Shown: positions 43,238-61,343, counted from the stretch's first letter. The stretch: DNA of 64,000 bases from Ascaris suum (GCA_013433145.1 CM024181.1:7688001-7752000), one strand, 5' to 3'. Notes: generated by a model not told the origin, from the letters alone. Made by a program: numbers and translations.

Positions 43238-43260
43238 CCCTTATCACCAACTAAAATCGA
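43238..43260 (-). promoter_or_regulatory. Probable trans-splice acceptor upstream of eL42
   Basis: On the minus strand TCGATTTTAG ends 13 nt before the eL42 ATG, with no matching donor or exon seen upstream. This is the usual layout of a spliced-leader acceptor on a nematode housekeeping gene. The type of leader cannot be told from the sequence. Confidence 0.55.
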
Positions 43261-45438
43261 AGATGACACCCACTTTTCGAAAACCATAAATCACAAGTGA
43301 ATTATGCAATATTAAAAGTATATATATCAAAAGCTGTAAAGTTGCACGAAACGAACAACCACCCTTCACCCCTTTCGCCTCCCCCCTCCACCCTCGCAAA
43401 AAAAAAGAAATGCTACCATCTTCCCCTCCCCAACCGCAGAAAATAACAAACATGTCCTTCCAGGACGATGAAGGAAATCCATCCACGTTCGTGCAAACCC
43501 ATAACGCCGTAAATATCACTGATTAGTCAGCAGTTAAAGCCCCATATTCAATACTCAATCAGGGTATTATAAGATTTCATCACATCCCAACAATAAAATC
43601 AATCAATACTAAACGGATAAAAACCGATAAATCAAAACGAATAAGGAATTGATTAGAAATCAATTTTATGCGGCAAAGAAATAAATCAACAAAATTCATT
43701 ATATATCAATATAAAGTGATAAAAAATAATAATAATAATAATAATAAACACAACAACCAATAATAATATAAGCGATCAGTGAAAAAAAAAACGCATCGGA
43801 ATCGTTGCCAAAAAAAAAAAAAAAAAAAAAAACAATGCCATATCTATAGCAAATATCAAATATAAATTATTTACATACGAATATCGCTATCCCACATATC
43901 AGCGGATAAACTATGTTGTTCGCCTCGAGATGCATTTGAAGAAATAAGAATTAAGTGGCACTTAAAGAAGCTAGAAAATAGGAACGTTGATTAAAACATC
44001 CGAATTTCAGGATCTCAATTCGACCACTCTATTATGCCGAAAATTCTAAAATCGGAGCCAAAATATTGACATTAGAACTCCGACGTAGAACTAATTTTTT
44101 TTTTTGCCACAATATAAAACTCCTTCCTTATTCATCCTTTTTTTTTGATAATCAATGAAAGCAAATTACTATGAAAAATATAAAAGTATAATAAAAATTA
44201 CGTCCACAATGCAAATAATAATAAAAACATAAAACAATTAATAAAATATTTCAATAGATCGCCGTGTACAATCAACATTAAATCAAATTAAAATCATTTA
44301 ATCGCAGTTTATCACGTTATAATAACGTTGTTATCACAACGTGATATCTTCTACAATGCTTGCATACACGAAGAAAAAATTCTGAACTTTAAGACCCACG
44401 TAGTTCGGGTCCTCTAACCCCTCATGTTCCCCTTCCCCTTAGTCCTCAAGTTCCAGAACCTCAACAACAACTTTTATTCATGAAGTTTCAAGTATCTCTT
44501 ATGTCATGGATCTACATCTATCCCCAATTTCGATCACCCTCCAAATGAATTCTACCACACATTTGCAACTTTTACGGCGGGATATGATCCTCGAAATCTT
44601 GTCGCCCTCCTGCAGGACAAGGGAACTTCGAGCTTGTTGAAAACTCCCTGCCATTTTACAGCCTTTGAAATACTTTATCACTAACAGCTCAATAGCCCGC
44701 TGACTTCAATCGTCTCGTTACCCCCGCACTCTCGATGACAGATTGTACCATATGGAGGCCATAAAATGTCCTGATCTTTAGGAATTTCCCACCTTTCTCT
44801 TAGCCTCGAGATCCCACTTGCAAAAATTCAAACCTCTGCCCTCCAATTCAACCTTACTATCATCATTTCACGTTGCTGATCCATAGTACACTAATCCGTT
44901 TCTTCTATTCTTCGATGTAAAACTATTTCGTTTTAGCAGCTGATTAAAACATATAACACCTCAGCGAACTGTTATTGGCGTTCCTTTAAAGACGTCTCTC
45001 ACTTCAATCATCTAATAATTTCAAACAAACTTTAAATCGTGTTATTTGCTTTCAACAGCTTTCCACAAAACCGATAAAATCAGTCGGAATTTGTGAATCG
45101 ACGAAATTCCCCAATGGATTCAACTATAGCTTCCCACTAGCGCAAGGCCACGGCATCCAACGATCGACCTTCTTCTTCGGGTAGGGGGAGGAGAACGTCT
45201 GACTTTGTGTACTCTCGTCTTCGAGAAAAATTGTTCTTTTTTTTTCACATCATTGGCAATTCATAATAAGAACCCTTTTAAACTCCAATTTATAACACCC
45301 TCATTTGCATATCACTTATTTGAATTCAACCAAAGCGGATATGCGCTTATGTTAGCATTCCACAGAAATTAGCCGCCTGAAGTGAACCTGCAAATTTCAG
45401 CGAACTCGCCTATCAAGTTTCAATGTTGTATGAAGGGA
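43261..45438. other. Intergenic region between eL42 and the BED/BESS gene
   Basis: The 2.2-kb gap between two minus-strand genes should include the 3' UTR of the BED/BESS gene. No exon was supported. Base composition becomes less AT-rich toward 44.4-45.2 kb. Confidence 0.5.
43810..43832. repeat. Poly-A run (about 22 bases)
   Basis: A homopolymer A tract lies upstream of eL42 in the gap between it and the BED/BESS gene. Confidence 0.95.
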
Positions 45439-47824
45439 TTAACTACTCAAATGACCAGCACCGGCAGTGTTCACACTGTCTCTGCCCACGGCGCATTCCC
45501 TGAATTCCGCAATGCACTGTAAGATTGCAGCTCTCGCACGAGGTCGCTCTTCAACCGGCAAAGCTTTCAACGATAGTGCGACCACATTACCGAAATGACC
45601 GTCAATGTCGAGTTCTACCTTCCTTCGCCTCCACTTCGCTCTCGACTCAAACCTACTGCTGCCACCTTCCGCCATAAGCACATCGGCTGGCAACTGTCGG
45701 TTCGATCTTGTACCCTGCAACAACTCCATAGGTCAATCATAGAAAATCATATCACTTATTGCCACTTCATAGTGAAGATCCTCGCAATGTACGCCAACTG
45801 CAGGGAATGAACTACGATCAGCGGGCCTGGCCACCATCAGGATCGTTTCTTAGGCACTCTCAACTTAACCAAGAACAAGTTTTGACCACATAAACACACA
45901 ACTCGCCTCTTTCAGGATGCTTTCGCTTCACATTTTCATTCTGCAATAAAAAGACATGCGCGCTGATAGCGTAGTAAGCAATATAGTTTCGAATTTATCA
46001 ACAGCAACACCCCCCCCCCCCCAGTTGATAATATTCCCGTCCCCCTCCCCCATCCAACATCAGACCTCTCCGTCCCTTAACAGTTTCCATAGCAGTGGTC
46101 TCCAAACGCAGCTAGTTGTAACTGGTAAGCAAAAGAGATATCTGAACTCGAACTCCAGGTTTTCATGAGCTTAGCACATTCACTTGAAGACAGCCTAGAA
46201 TCAAAAAATATTAGTCAAGTATAGAAAAAAAACCCGAAAGGTATTATCAATTGTAAGCCAAGTTCCATCAATGTACTACCCATCCTCACTCCCTTCCGTT
46301 CAAATAATTTGAGAGGAAACCTAGGTAGCTGTTGAATTTTAGATAATAACGTTCACATAGCAGAAAACACTTTCAAAGAGAAACAACAGGGTAAAAAAGA
46401 AGAAGGCAAAGGCGCATCGATGTTGAGCCAAACAGTCCCACAATGGGTTTTTTTCGCCACATAACGCTCCGGCGGCGAGACTGGACTGCTCGGAAATCCA
46501 CTCTTCCTCTCCCACCTCAGAATCAGCACATAAAAGAAGTGGGGAGGAGGAGAAGAATATGGCTGAGGGAAGGGGGGAGGAAGGGTGGGTGGATGGCGAT
46601 AATCTTATATGCGTAATACTGAAATTCGCGATGACAACAAACAATCTCATTGAATATATTTTGCTAAATAAAAAAAATGCATCTTCATGCTCGCATTTCA
46701 ATCGATCATTTACCTCAAACTTCCCGTAATTGAGGTGTGTTCCAATATTGTCATACCTTCTACTAACTCATAAATAAAATGAAACCTATAACCACACGAT
46801 ATTAAACGTGCACAAAAATGCACATCAAAGGCTAACATAATTAGCGACGGTATAGTCGGCCATTTCAAATTGTGCATCGGTTTCCTCCGTAACATTTCCG
46901 TCGCCCACTCGTTTGCTAGCAGTGGAATTCAACAACGGATCGGTGGATGATGAATCGCCTTCCTGCGAAGATGACACTGCCCGCTTTCGAGACGATTGCG
47001 CCGGTTCACTAAATTCTTCCCTTATTTCAAATATTCGCATACTCATAAGGAATAAAAATAAGTCTTAACATCAAACCCTTTTCCGCTCTTTAGCTAAATT
47101 TGAGGTTTCCCAATATAAGAAAAACCTACTCTTTCCTTCACAGAGAAAATGCACTTATTTTAGCTTTTACTTCCACAAAAAAGTTGCATTTTTTTCAAAA
47201 CTGCAAACGTCGTGGAAAAAACTCCTTTCTCGTTCGTCGATCACCAACCTCTACATTCATTTGATCAATGAAATTTGTAAGCACAATGTCAATTCAATTA
47301 CAGCATTATATAGCATCAGATCAGCAAATAAAAAACAGAACATTCTCCGCTTGGAGCAATACTGTTTATTTGTAGCGCTATGCACAAAGTAAACAAAATA
47401 CTTAAATTATAATAGCCATTGAAAGCATCATAAAGGGAACGAATTCATAATAGAAGTGATATGCCTACCTTGGAACGAAATTCTGCATCGGATGTTTGTT
47501 TAGCTCCTCGTCCAATTCACCTTCTTGCACATAAACCACATCGACAAACTCATCCCCCTCTTCGGTCACATACCTGCAAGGTGTTCATTTGCACAACTCA
47601 GCAGGTATCATAGCACATCTGGCGAAAAAAAGGATCTTCACAGTGATGACGAATTGCGGATAAAAGACGCTGTCCAGTTACTAATAACTTAATCTGGCTA
47701 TGCACCTCAAATCGAAAAGCGCAAATCGGACAAGGTAATTACAGAGAGAATACATCACAAAGTAGAAAAACTTTACACATGTATAAAAGCAACGTATATA
47801 TGTATTTAAGTGATCTTTTAAGTC

Positions 47825-47886
<62 letters not shown>

Positions 47887-50800
47887 CATACATACAATGT
47901 TTCACCCAAAAACTGTTACTTATCGACGTAATATAGCCAAATTGGTAAAAACAGATTGAAGTAGAACTGCCAACGGGCTTGGTGGACATCTTACACCAAA
48001 TTCCCAAAGCTATCTATAATTTACTTCCACGAGGTCAGCTTTCTCCATGACATCCAACAAGAATAAGGAAAACAAACTAACTATCCATCATCCAACAAGA
48101 ATAAGGAAAACAAACTAACGATCCGTCCTCTCGGAGATATACTTCACCCGCATAAGAAGGCGTCTCTTCGGAAGTTAACGCTGCATATCCCAGTCCGGGT
48201 TCTTTATCCTTGTTTAAATTCATTGACTCCCGCTGCTTCTGTTTGCCTGAAAATTCCATGATTTGTTACGACTGCCCTTAATTTCTGCAAGTGACGCTCA
48301 TTCGAGAGAATGCCACTTAATCGCCGGTTCAAATGCTCAGTAAGCGATCCATAAACGCCGAAGCAAGGGTTCTCCAACGAGAATGAACAACACCTTTATT
48401 AACAGAAGCGTTCCACTCTTCCCCTGTCCATCCAATCGTCAATTTATAAAATGAGAATCTTATACCCTATCGAAGTCGGACAAACTATGGTAAATTGCAC
48501 ACCAATAACAAACGTGACCTTGGTATTCAGATGCTTGTCCTGCGTACGAATCGGTTATATTACCGGTATCTTCATCATCGAACTCTTGTACCCAAGCCTC
48601 GTCGTCATTAATATCGATTCCACCAACCGGCGTAAGTCGCTTTTTTATGACTGGTTGAATAATACCGTCGATCACATCACTGTGAATCGACCGCAAATGA
48701 TGCAAGATACCACGTGTTGAACCACCCACATAGCATAAAACCTGCAAATATGCCACTGCCAATATAAGCGGCCACAAAGCGCAAAATAAAATACCCACCA
48801 ATAAAGGCAAAATTCATGCTTATAACTCATATGAAAGCATCGGCGTGAGTTCATCTTCTAAATGGTAGTATAGCTTCAAAGTTTACCTGTAGCGCTAGTT
48901 TAACAACGTAAACCTGAAGATGCTAAAGAAATTTCCAAACGTCAAAAAATTATCAAATTTCCAAACGTAAAGAATCATTTAACAGCGACGAACACCACGA
49001 ATAAAATGGAACTTACAAATTTCAAAAGCAATTACAAAGCAAAAACAATATATTGAAGGGAACCACTAATTAGATTCCCAAAATCTCAGACAATCTTTGC
49101 AACTAAATATTGAGAGAGTGTTCCCTCTACTACATGATGCTTCACTCTGATAGGTCAATTATAGGTAAAATTAAATAGCAAATTAAATATCGCTATACTT
49201 TATAGAACATAAAATTGCAACTGGCATTGTGGTACTGCAACCCATATTCCATCCCCTCTCCCCTCACCCCACTAAAACCCATACTTCGTCCCCCTTTCGC
49301 GTCCTACAAGAAAGGGGGACGCTTCCCACCCATAAACCACATCCAACGACCAGAAGCAAACAATTAATCTCATCTACAATTTATTATACCTAAAACATTA
49401 ATATATCGCTTCAAAATATCTCAAATATTGAGCCGTCATCTAGGTGATAATTAAATAAAACATTCCCTTAAATTAAAGAAATACTTCATCTAAATTATAT
49501 AAGTAAATAAAAGCACTAACTGCATCACATATTTTGCACTTTGCTTTTCGAACACCCTCTTCATCGTAGAATTTCTCACAAAACATCCACACTTTCGATT
49601 GAAACCTTGGCGAATTACGAGGAAGTAATGATGGCTGTCGTGTGGAAACATTTCTGACCGGCGAACTGAAATCAAGATTCCGTTAAAAAATTATGCACCT
49701 ATGTATAGCCGGAAATCATGACCGCTAACAAGGTGGGTCGTCCGAACGTTCCGGAAATTATAACCGGTGATAAGGTGAGTCTGCATGGTAAGTGTAACTT
49801 GAAAGCTAACTCGTCAAATTGACTTCCGTTAGCTATAAAAAGAATGATCAATAATGAAGAAGACAACCATTTGGATCCAATGTTTCATTTTTTCGACCTC
49901 ATACGACAACGTTGTTCTCTTTCAAAAGTGAACGTGAAATCAATTTCTATCAAATAAAAAGGTGCAAATTTAGGAATAATCACACATTGGGAAGGAATTG
50001 ACACAAGAACTCATATTCTGCCTCCAATCCCCCCCCCCCTCAAGCCATCCCCCCCCGGGCTGCTTCAAAAAGTGGGAAAGAAGAGGTTCTGCGCGTTCAA
50101 TCTTGCAAGATTGTTCAAATAAAACAAGAAGAATATCATACCCAACTCTTCCCTCAAGTAATACTCAACCTTTTCTTTAAGTCACACCCGACCTTTGCTT
50201 CAAATCATATCAGACCTTTCTTCCAATTCATACCTGATCTTTCCTTTAAGTCATACTCAACCTTTTTTTTCAAGCTTATAGAATCACTGCAAGTTAGTGC
50301 CTACCAAATATTCACCGTTCCCTCATAGGGCGCATAAAAATTACCCAAATCTAGGCAACATAACAAGGATTTCCCGGCGAAAAAACTGTTGCCTTTCAAA
50401 AAATAAATTCCTATTTAAAATTGAAGAAGATTACCTTAATTTGCTGAAGCGTCTTTTTCTAGGTTGTAAAGTTGGTGATTCATTATATCGCCGAGTCGGG
50501 TGTATACATGGCCGAAGGTTATGGCGATGAGAACTGTCTAAAAATAAACCTTCTTACCTAAAATTAATAAAATATAAGCTTATTTAATAAGCAAACATCT
50601 ACTAGCAATGTTAAGCTTGAAATGAATACGTTAATCAACCAATGTACTTTGTTTCTGAAGATTCTTCTCAGAATCAATAACGATACAATTGATTTTTTTT
50701 TCCTAGAGCGTGATTTACACAGCACTACGCTAACGAAACTCATCGATAAAAAAACTAATGAAGTAGCAACTTGGAATTAAATGTTTCAGCGGAACTAATT

Positions 50801-51097
50801 TCGTCTCGACCATACCAATCCCCTCCCCCTGTCCCTCATTAAACTTCGATCAGCTGGTTTTGAAAACTTATAGCGCAAAAAACAGTCAACAAATAATAAT
50901 AATAATTTTATTCAAATGGAACTTTCTCTTCAAAAATTTATTACTAAATATATATTCAAATATATAATATGCAAATTTTTCGTCAACTATAATTTAATAT
51001 TTATAATTAATGCAAATATACCGATATGTTCGGCGTCACTTTCATCGCTTTTTATTTCTGTTGAGTGTCGTTCAGTTTTCATCCTGAAATGATCCAT
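45439..51097 (-). CDS. BED zinc finger and BESS motif protein, eight exons
   Basis: Exons in order: 51097-51022, 50537-50435, 49665-49521, 48741-48519, 48246-48120, 47573-47469, 47041-46837, 45714-45439. They total 1260 nt, or 419 residues and stop TAA. Every junction fits in phase, which strongly supports the model. The protein starts MDHFRMKTERHSTEIKSDES. A BED finger spans about residues 84-128: KVWMFCEKF, Zn ligands C103 and C106 (CKIC), then GGSTRGILHHLRSIH with H123 and H128. An acidic stretch (INDDEAWVQEFDDEDTGN) and a Ser/Lys/Arg stretch (QSSRKRAVSSSQ) follow. RAKWRRRKVE leads into a BESS-like motif at about 364-400, HFGNVVALSLKALPVEERPR then ARAAILQCIAEF. BED fingers bind DNA and BESS motifs mediate protein-protein contact, so a chromatin or transcription role is inferred. 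The domain order resembles Drosophila BEAF-32, but orthology is not implied. The BED half is firm; the BESS call is good but not certain. Confidence 0.8.
46010..46022. repeat. Poly-C run (13 bases)
   Basis: Thirteen consecutive C bases inside the last intron of the BED/BESS gene. Confidence 0.95.
47828..47883. repeat. (TA)n microsatellite in a BED/BESS intron
   Basis: About 56 bp of TA dinucleotides inside the intron between exons 48246-48120 and 47573-47469. Confidence 0.96.
48052..48119 (-). repeat. Tandem duplication covering a 5' splice site of the BED/BESS gene
   Basis: Two nearly identical copies of about 30-36 bp lie side by side. On the minus strand each contains GTTAGTTTGTTTTCCTTATT, so the donor of the exon ending at 48120 is present twice, the second copy about 38 bp downstream. 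Confidence 0.85.
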
Positions 51098-51112
51098 CTT
51101 TTAAAGAAAATT
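51098..51112 (-). promoter_or_regulatory. Possible trans-splice acceptor at the BED/BESS start
   Basis: The minus-strand sequence TTTCTTTAAAAG ends directly at the ATG. Its pyrimidine content is modest, so it may be a spliced-leader acceptor or chance. Confidence 0.3.
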
Positions 51113-54100
51113 AGTTTCTTTTTTCGAAATTATAAAAAAAAAAGAAAATATTCCTAATATATACTCAAAGTTTGTCGTCGGATATTCGAAACATCCTTAA
51201 CACAAAAATTCATAAACAATATGCTGCAATAAATAAATAAAATGATATGTGTTCAATATTTTGATGGATAAAAAGTGATAAATAAAAGGTATAATAAAAC
51301 CGCGAATGTTGATATGATGGTATAATTGAGATAATTTTCTTGTAAAATTAAGCCTAAGGAGGCTTATGATGATAATATATCATTCTTGATATGATATCAA
51401 AGAAAATGATGATATCATTTGTGTAAATCTTGAAAATTAATCCAATGAAAATGGTGCTTAAATATGGAACAAATTTCGAAACTAATTCTCAATTGGTCAA
51501 TTCCCATGGGTAACGGGTCGGGAAATAAGCTTTACATTGATCTAATGGATAATACGATAGCATATTATTTTAGAAGTCAAAGAAGTCATGTTTCACAAGT
51601 AAGCGAAATCGCACCTACTCTTAAATCCCTTCCCCCCTTCCCTACCTCCAAAAAAAAACAATCAAAACTTCGTTTGCCTAATTTGCAACCTCCATCAATT
51701 GGCAAACGGCTAGATACCGCTTTTTAGCAATGAAATTGAAAGCTATGAGGTAAGACTACTAGGGTTGATCATACTCGAATGAACCATAAATGATTAGCTC
51801 TAGTTAGAGCAGGAGAAAAACACAAAACGCGTCGAAAAAATTGTACTGTCACACGATTTTTTTTTCTTCAAATTGCTTGCCTAACACATAACTGTGGCTG
51901 AAGTTTAAGTTCTCTCCCATGGTCGAGTACGTTTGGGGGTAGGAGGGGAGGGGGAGACGAGAGGGAGGGATTAAATAAGTGCACTGGAATATCAATCGGA
52001 ATACTATAAACATACGAATATGGACGCCTAATAAGGTCGTAATATACCTCCCTTTCAATGATCCATAAATGAAATAATTGCAAGCAAGAACGTAAAACTT
52101 CGAACATATTAAAGCCCCACCTTGAGTATAAAAAAAAATCAAAATTGAAAAATTTTATGAAACCCGCGATGCATTCAATCCCATTTAGTGATGCAAACGA
52201 ATTATATAGTTCATTTGCAATAGTCGGTGAGAGACTTAATTTTTTTTTGAATTTGTGCTTGAAATCTTTTATCACCATATATCGAGTCTACATTAAACGG
52301 AACTGGAAATGAGTTTGATAACCCGTAAATTGCTTGGAATGGAATAGGTCTGATCCTCATTTCCATCTGGTGATTTACTTTTATTCACCTCAAACTGAGG
52401 TCAGGAACTGGACGGCGATTGGACTTAAGGAACCGAGGAATGGTCAATGAATTAAATCCGATTCCGTCGTTGTTCACAACTGAGGTCACACCAAGATTTA
52501 TCCCGCACCCTCTTCAATTCAGGTTCAAAAGTCAATAAGTAGAGTAGAGGTGACGTAAGAGCATTTTTTAGAGGCTATAAATTTAAAAAATTCGAGAAAC
52601 TTAACTTCTTACTAGATGATTCAAGTTTTTATTCAGGTGGGATTTCGGCTGAAAAGTTTGGTGAACAGTGAAATTTTTAGGGGCGTCTAGCGTAAATATT
52701 GCGATGAGCTATAATCAAAACATTAGAAAATCAAAGAAAAATCCAACATTTTTCCATTCATAATTAGAATGCATTTTAATAATCAATGAAGAAATAAATC
52801 TTTTCCATATTTTTCTAGAATCTAAAATTCTTTCATCAATAAAAACAATAATTTAAAAAAAAATTTTTTTTTTCTTCCATTAAGAAAAAATCTAAAAATT
52901 TAAAAAATATATAAAAAAATATGGAAGTGATGGAGAGGATCATAAAATAAATAATTAATTTTGAGATCTATTGATCAATCGGAGCGTAAAAAATAGAGAT
53001 ATTAGATTAACAGATGATTTCTTTTTTTAACTGAAGTTGAAAATAGTGTTTTTTTTCTGCAAATATAAAACAAAAAAAAAACGTCATATTAAATGCTTAT
53101 TAAATCAATTTTGCAAATGCGTTTAAGAAATACCACCGTTGGAATATCGTATAAAATTTTATTAACGAATTTATGAATAATCTTGAGAAATGAATTTTGT
53201 TTCATATCCAACAAAAACCGAAATTCCAGCAGCAATAATTGGCGAATCAAGAAAAGACAACATTGTTTTGTTTTCTTCTATGAAAATATTTTAAAAATCA
53301 TCATCGATGAAATAACTAAACGCATCCGAATATCCATAAATCTTCATTCCACGTGGTTCCGCTATGAGGCCACCACGTAACTGTTTTAGAGATTCCTCAA
53401 TCGTTTTTGAAGTTTTTTTTTTCCTGTAGAGGAACGTTCTTGTTGGGAAATTCCTTAAGCATATTATGCATATCTTTATTCTGTGTAGTTATGATAGGTT
53501 CAAATGTTTACCTTCACAGGTAGTTTCACACCTTTTGCCCACAAAAGTTTTACATATGCCTTGTGGTTAATTCGCGTTCAGCACTGTTTCATATGTTTGT
53601 CGTCAATTGCCAATTGTTAGGCACATATTGGGACGGTTTTTTTTTGTATGTGCGAAGAGATGTATGTACTTGTCTTACTTGTCTGTCTGTCGTAGTCGTA
53701 TTCTCTCTCTCTCTCTCAAAAAAAAATTAAAACCCCGTTAAGAATGAAATTAACGCCTCGAAATTAAATTAAATTTCAATACTCTTATTAAATTTTTCTC
53801 GTCTATTTTCAGAAATTTTTTTGCTTTTCTACTGTTTTATTATTGCAAAAATTTATTTGTTAGTAATAAAATGCAAAAATTTCTTCATAATTTCGCCTAT
53901 AAATTAATGCAATTATTCATATATAAATTTTAAAAAATTGAATAAAAATATCTTTATTCAACATTATTTGATAGTTTATTTTCTGCAATATTCATAGTAA
54001 AACGAATATACTCTATATTTTTAAATAGAATTATTGCAATTGCAATTTTTGCAAGAATTTCATCATATGCATAAATGTTTCTAAATTTTTGCAAATTTGA

Positions 54101-56229
54101 TTTTATTTATTTTTAAATTATGCAATCGAATGATTCGCTGGAATGATATTGATTATTATAGAAATTTTTTTTTGAATATTTTAATGCAAAAATTTTATTA
54201 TTGCATAAATGCATAATTTGCATAATTGCATTTATGTAAAAATTTATTCAAAAATTATTTCAATATGATTGAATATTTTAATCGATTCGTCACTCTATTA
54301 GAAAGTAAAACAATTCCATAACCGTATGATTATAAATTTTATATTTATCCTATAGCATTGCTTTATAAGTATTGATTAGATAATAAATCTAATCAATAAT
54401 TGATGATCACTTTAGATCTAATCAATAAGTCATGATCATTTTTTTAGTGCGGATCATCATTGCTATAGTTTGATTCTTTTTGTTATCGTACTAAATTGAT
54501 GAGGTATTCCATAAAAATTTACATTTGTAATACCTCACATTTTTCCGCTGATGTGGTATGTGAACGAATAACACATATTTTATTGCAGAATGAATTTATT
54601 CGAAATATTTATAAATATTATGTAAACCAATTAGAATGCATTTATTTGCAAAGAAAAAAAAAACAACAGATTACAAAAATTCGCATTTGCATATTATTCA
54701 TTGATAGGTCTAATTTGCATAAAATTTGCATAATATTATTGATTCAATTTGCAGAATAAATCATAGCGATATATTTATGTGTTTATTTGATTTTTTATTA
54801 TTATTATTATTTTTTTATTCCACTGCTTTTTTTTTGGAAAATTATCTCAGCATTACGATTACGCTTGTATAAATTCGTCTATTAGAAATATATTTCCTCA
54901 TCATTACAAAGAGATGTCGAAAAAAACTTTCAAACTGTTCGGCTATAGCAATGCTTTTGCGAATTATACCATAAAAATGTGATTTTCATCAGAGTAGATA
55001 GGATGAGAGGACGGGGAAGGAAGCGGGGAAGTGAGACAATGATGGAAGGGGTGATTGGGCGCTAGTGGTGTACTCGACGGGAAAATGCACGAGTCAGAAG
55101 TCGAAGAATCATTCGATTTCGGAGTCGTTCATGGAATAGAGACTCTCAAAATGAGTGAATATTAAAAAAAACAAATCACGAAAATAAGTGACGAAACGAT
55201 ACAAAAAATTTCTCCATACTAACATCAAAAAAAAACGAGTGAATTTTATCGTTTATTTCGATAAGCAAAACACATACAAATATAATAAAATATGATTGCA
55301 ATAGAAAATTCCATAAATTCCACAAAAATTCCATAAAAATTTAACGATTATAAAAATTTAATAAATTCAAAAAAACGAAAGCAAAAAAAAAAATTTCAAT
55401 TGAAGAGATATTATTTATAATTTTTAGAATATATGAAAATTTTACAACGAAGAGAATTTTTATGGAACTAAAAAAAAAGTTGAGAAAAATTTTGCAATAA
55501 AAATTCATAAAATCTCTAAAAAAATTATAATCTTAAAAATTAAATAATTCTATCAAATAAATTTCAGAAAAAAAAATTTAAAAATTATATATTTATATCT
55601 CGAAAGAATAAAATACTCTCCATTGGGGAATAGGAAAATTCTGAGATTAATAAAGAAAAAAAAAATTATATACTAGATGATGAGGAAATATTGCAAAAAC
55701 CTATACTCGATGAGAGAATTTATTCTGATCTCAATTATAGATCATTTAAATCAATAATTTAATATTGATTTAAAGTGATACCAATCGATAAATCGATATT
55801 TTACAAGTAAGAAGGATTGAAATACGCGTTCATTGATTCAATGATTGCTATGATTCATTAGTGCTTAGAAAAATATAATTTCCACTATGATAAATAAAAT
55901 GGTAATTGTTGCATAATCAAATGAGTTACGACGATAACCTTTATTTCGACTGAAATAAGGTAATAGTTGCATCGAATGGAGTATGGTAAAGTTTGTATCA
56001 ATAAATAAGGTTTAGTTTTATAAACTTGAAATAAACTTAGTTTAAACTTGTAATCGGAAAACTCCCAATAATGCCTAAATTGGAGCTCTTTGATAAACTC
56101 AAATATCACCATACTCCACCACATTCAAGTGGTTCTTTCTTCGATAATATTAATAAAAATGGGCATTTAAAAAAAACAAAATATTTTAGCGAAATTCAGC
56201 ATCACTTCGAGCGTTAATTTCAGGATAAT
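51113..56229. other. AT-rich DNA without recognisable gene
   Basis: Several frames of 60-140 codons occur (for example 51868-52278 minus and 51464-51727 plus), but none shows a domain, protein-like composition or a splice chain. It includes short (TC)n at about 53700-53719 and many TGCAAA words around 53.9-54.25 kb. Confidence 0.5.
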
Positions 56230-60637
<4,408 letters not shown>

Positions 60638-60652
60638 CCTGGAGGAGGAAAT
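60638..60652 (-). promoter_or_regulatory. Possible trans-splice acceptor before the secreted-protein start
   Basis: On the minus strand the pyrimidine-rich TTTCCTCCTCCAG ends one base before the ATG, consistent with spliced-leader addition. Confidence 0.4.
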
Positions 60653-61224
60653 TTTGAAAGTCTTTTTTAAAAAAAATGTTTGATGATCGACGTTGCATCA
60701 TTTAAAAAAAAAAATTTGCATAAAAATATTCAAATTTTTAACGAAAACTTTGCAAGAAAAATTAATGATTATGAATAAAATTTCGATTTCTCTAAATAAA
60801 CCTCTTGAATTATAAAATCAATAATATAAATAAATGAATAATAAATAATAAACATGAATAAAATGATTAAAAAAACAATCTCTTGAATTATAAAAAAGAA
60901 TGCAAAAAATATTAAATTTAACTCTATTTACAATATTCGAAATTTATTCTACTACGAATAAGATTTTAGTGAAATTTTTCGCATTCAAGTTTTATTCTAG
61001 GCGATAATCACATCTCATGTATTGAAAAAAAAATAGCATTAAAACTTGCCGAGAATACAATTATAACTACTTCATCAAATATGCAAATTTATATAGGTAT
61101 TATCTTTCAGTATAAAACTATACCAATAAATTGAGCTCTTAACAAATAATTCAAAAATCCGATCAAAAACGACTAAATAATTGTCAATTCAGGAAAATTT
61201 TCCTCATTAGAAGAGCGCCCGTAA

Positions 61225-61343
<119 letters not shown>

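Noticed and set aside
50456..50560. Plus-strand frame after TTTTCTAG (VVKLVIHYIAESGVYM...)
   Set aside because: It is the antisense of BED/BESS exon 2, which fits in phase on both sides.
51868..52278. Minus-strand frame of 136 codons
   Set aside because: Hydrophobic and low-complexity sequence with no domain, no good start context and no splice partner.
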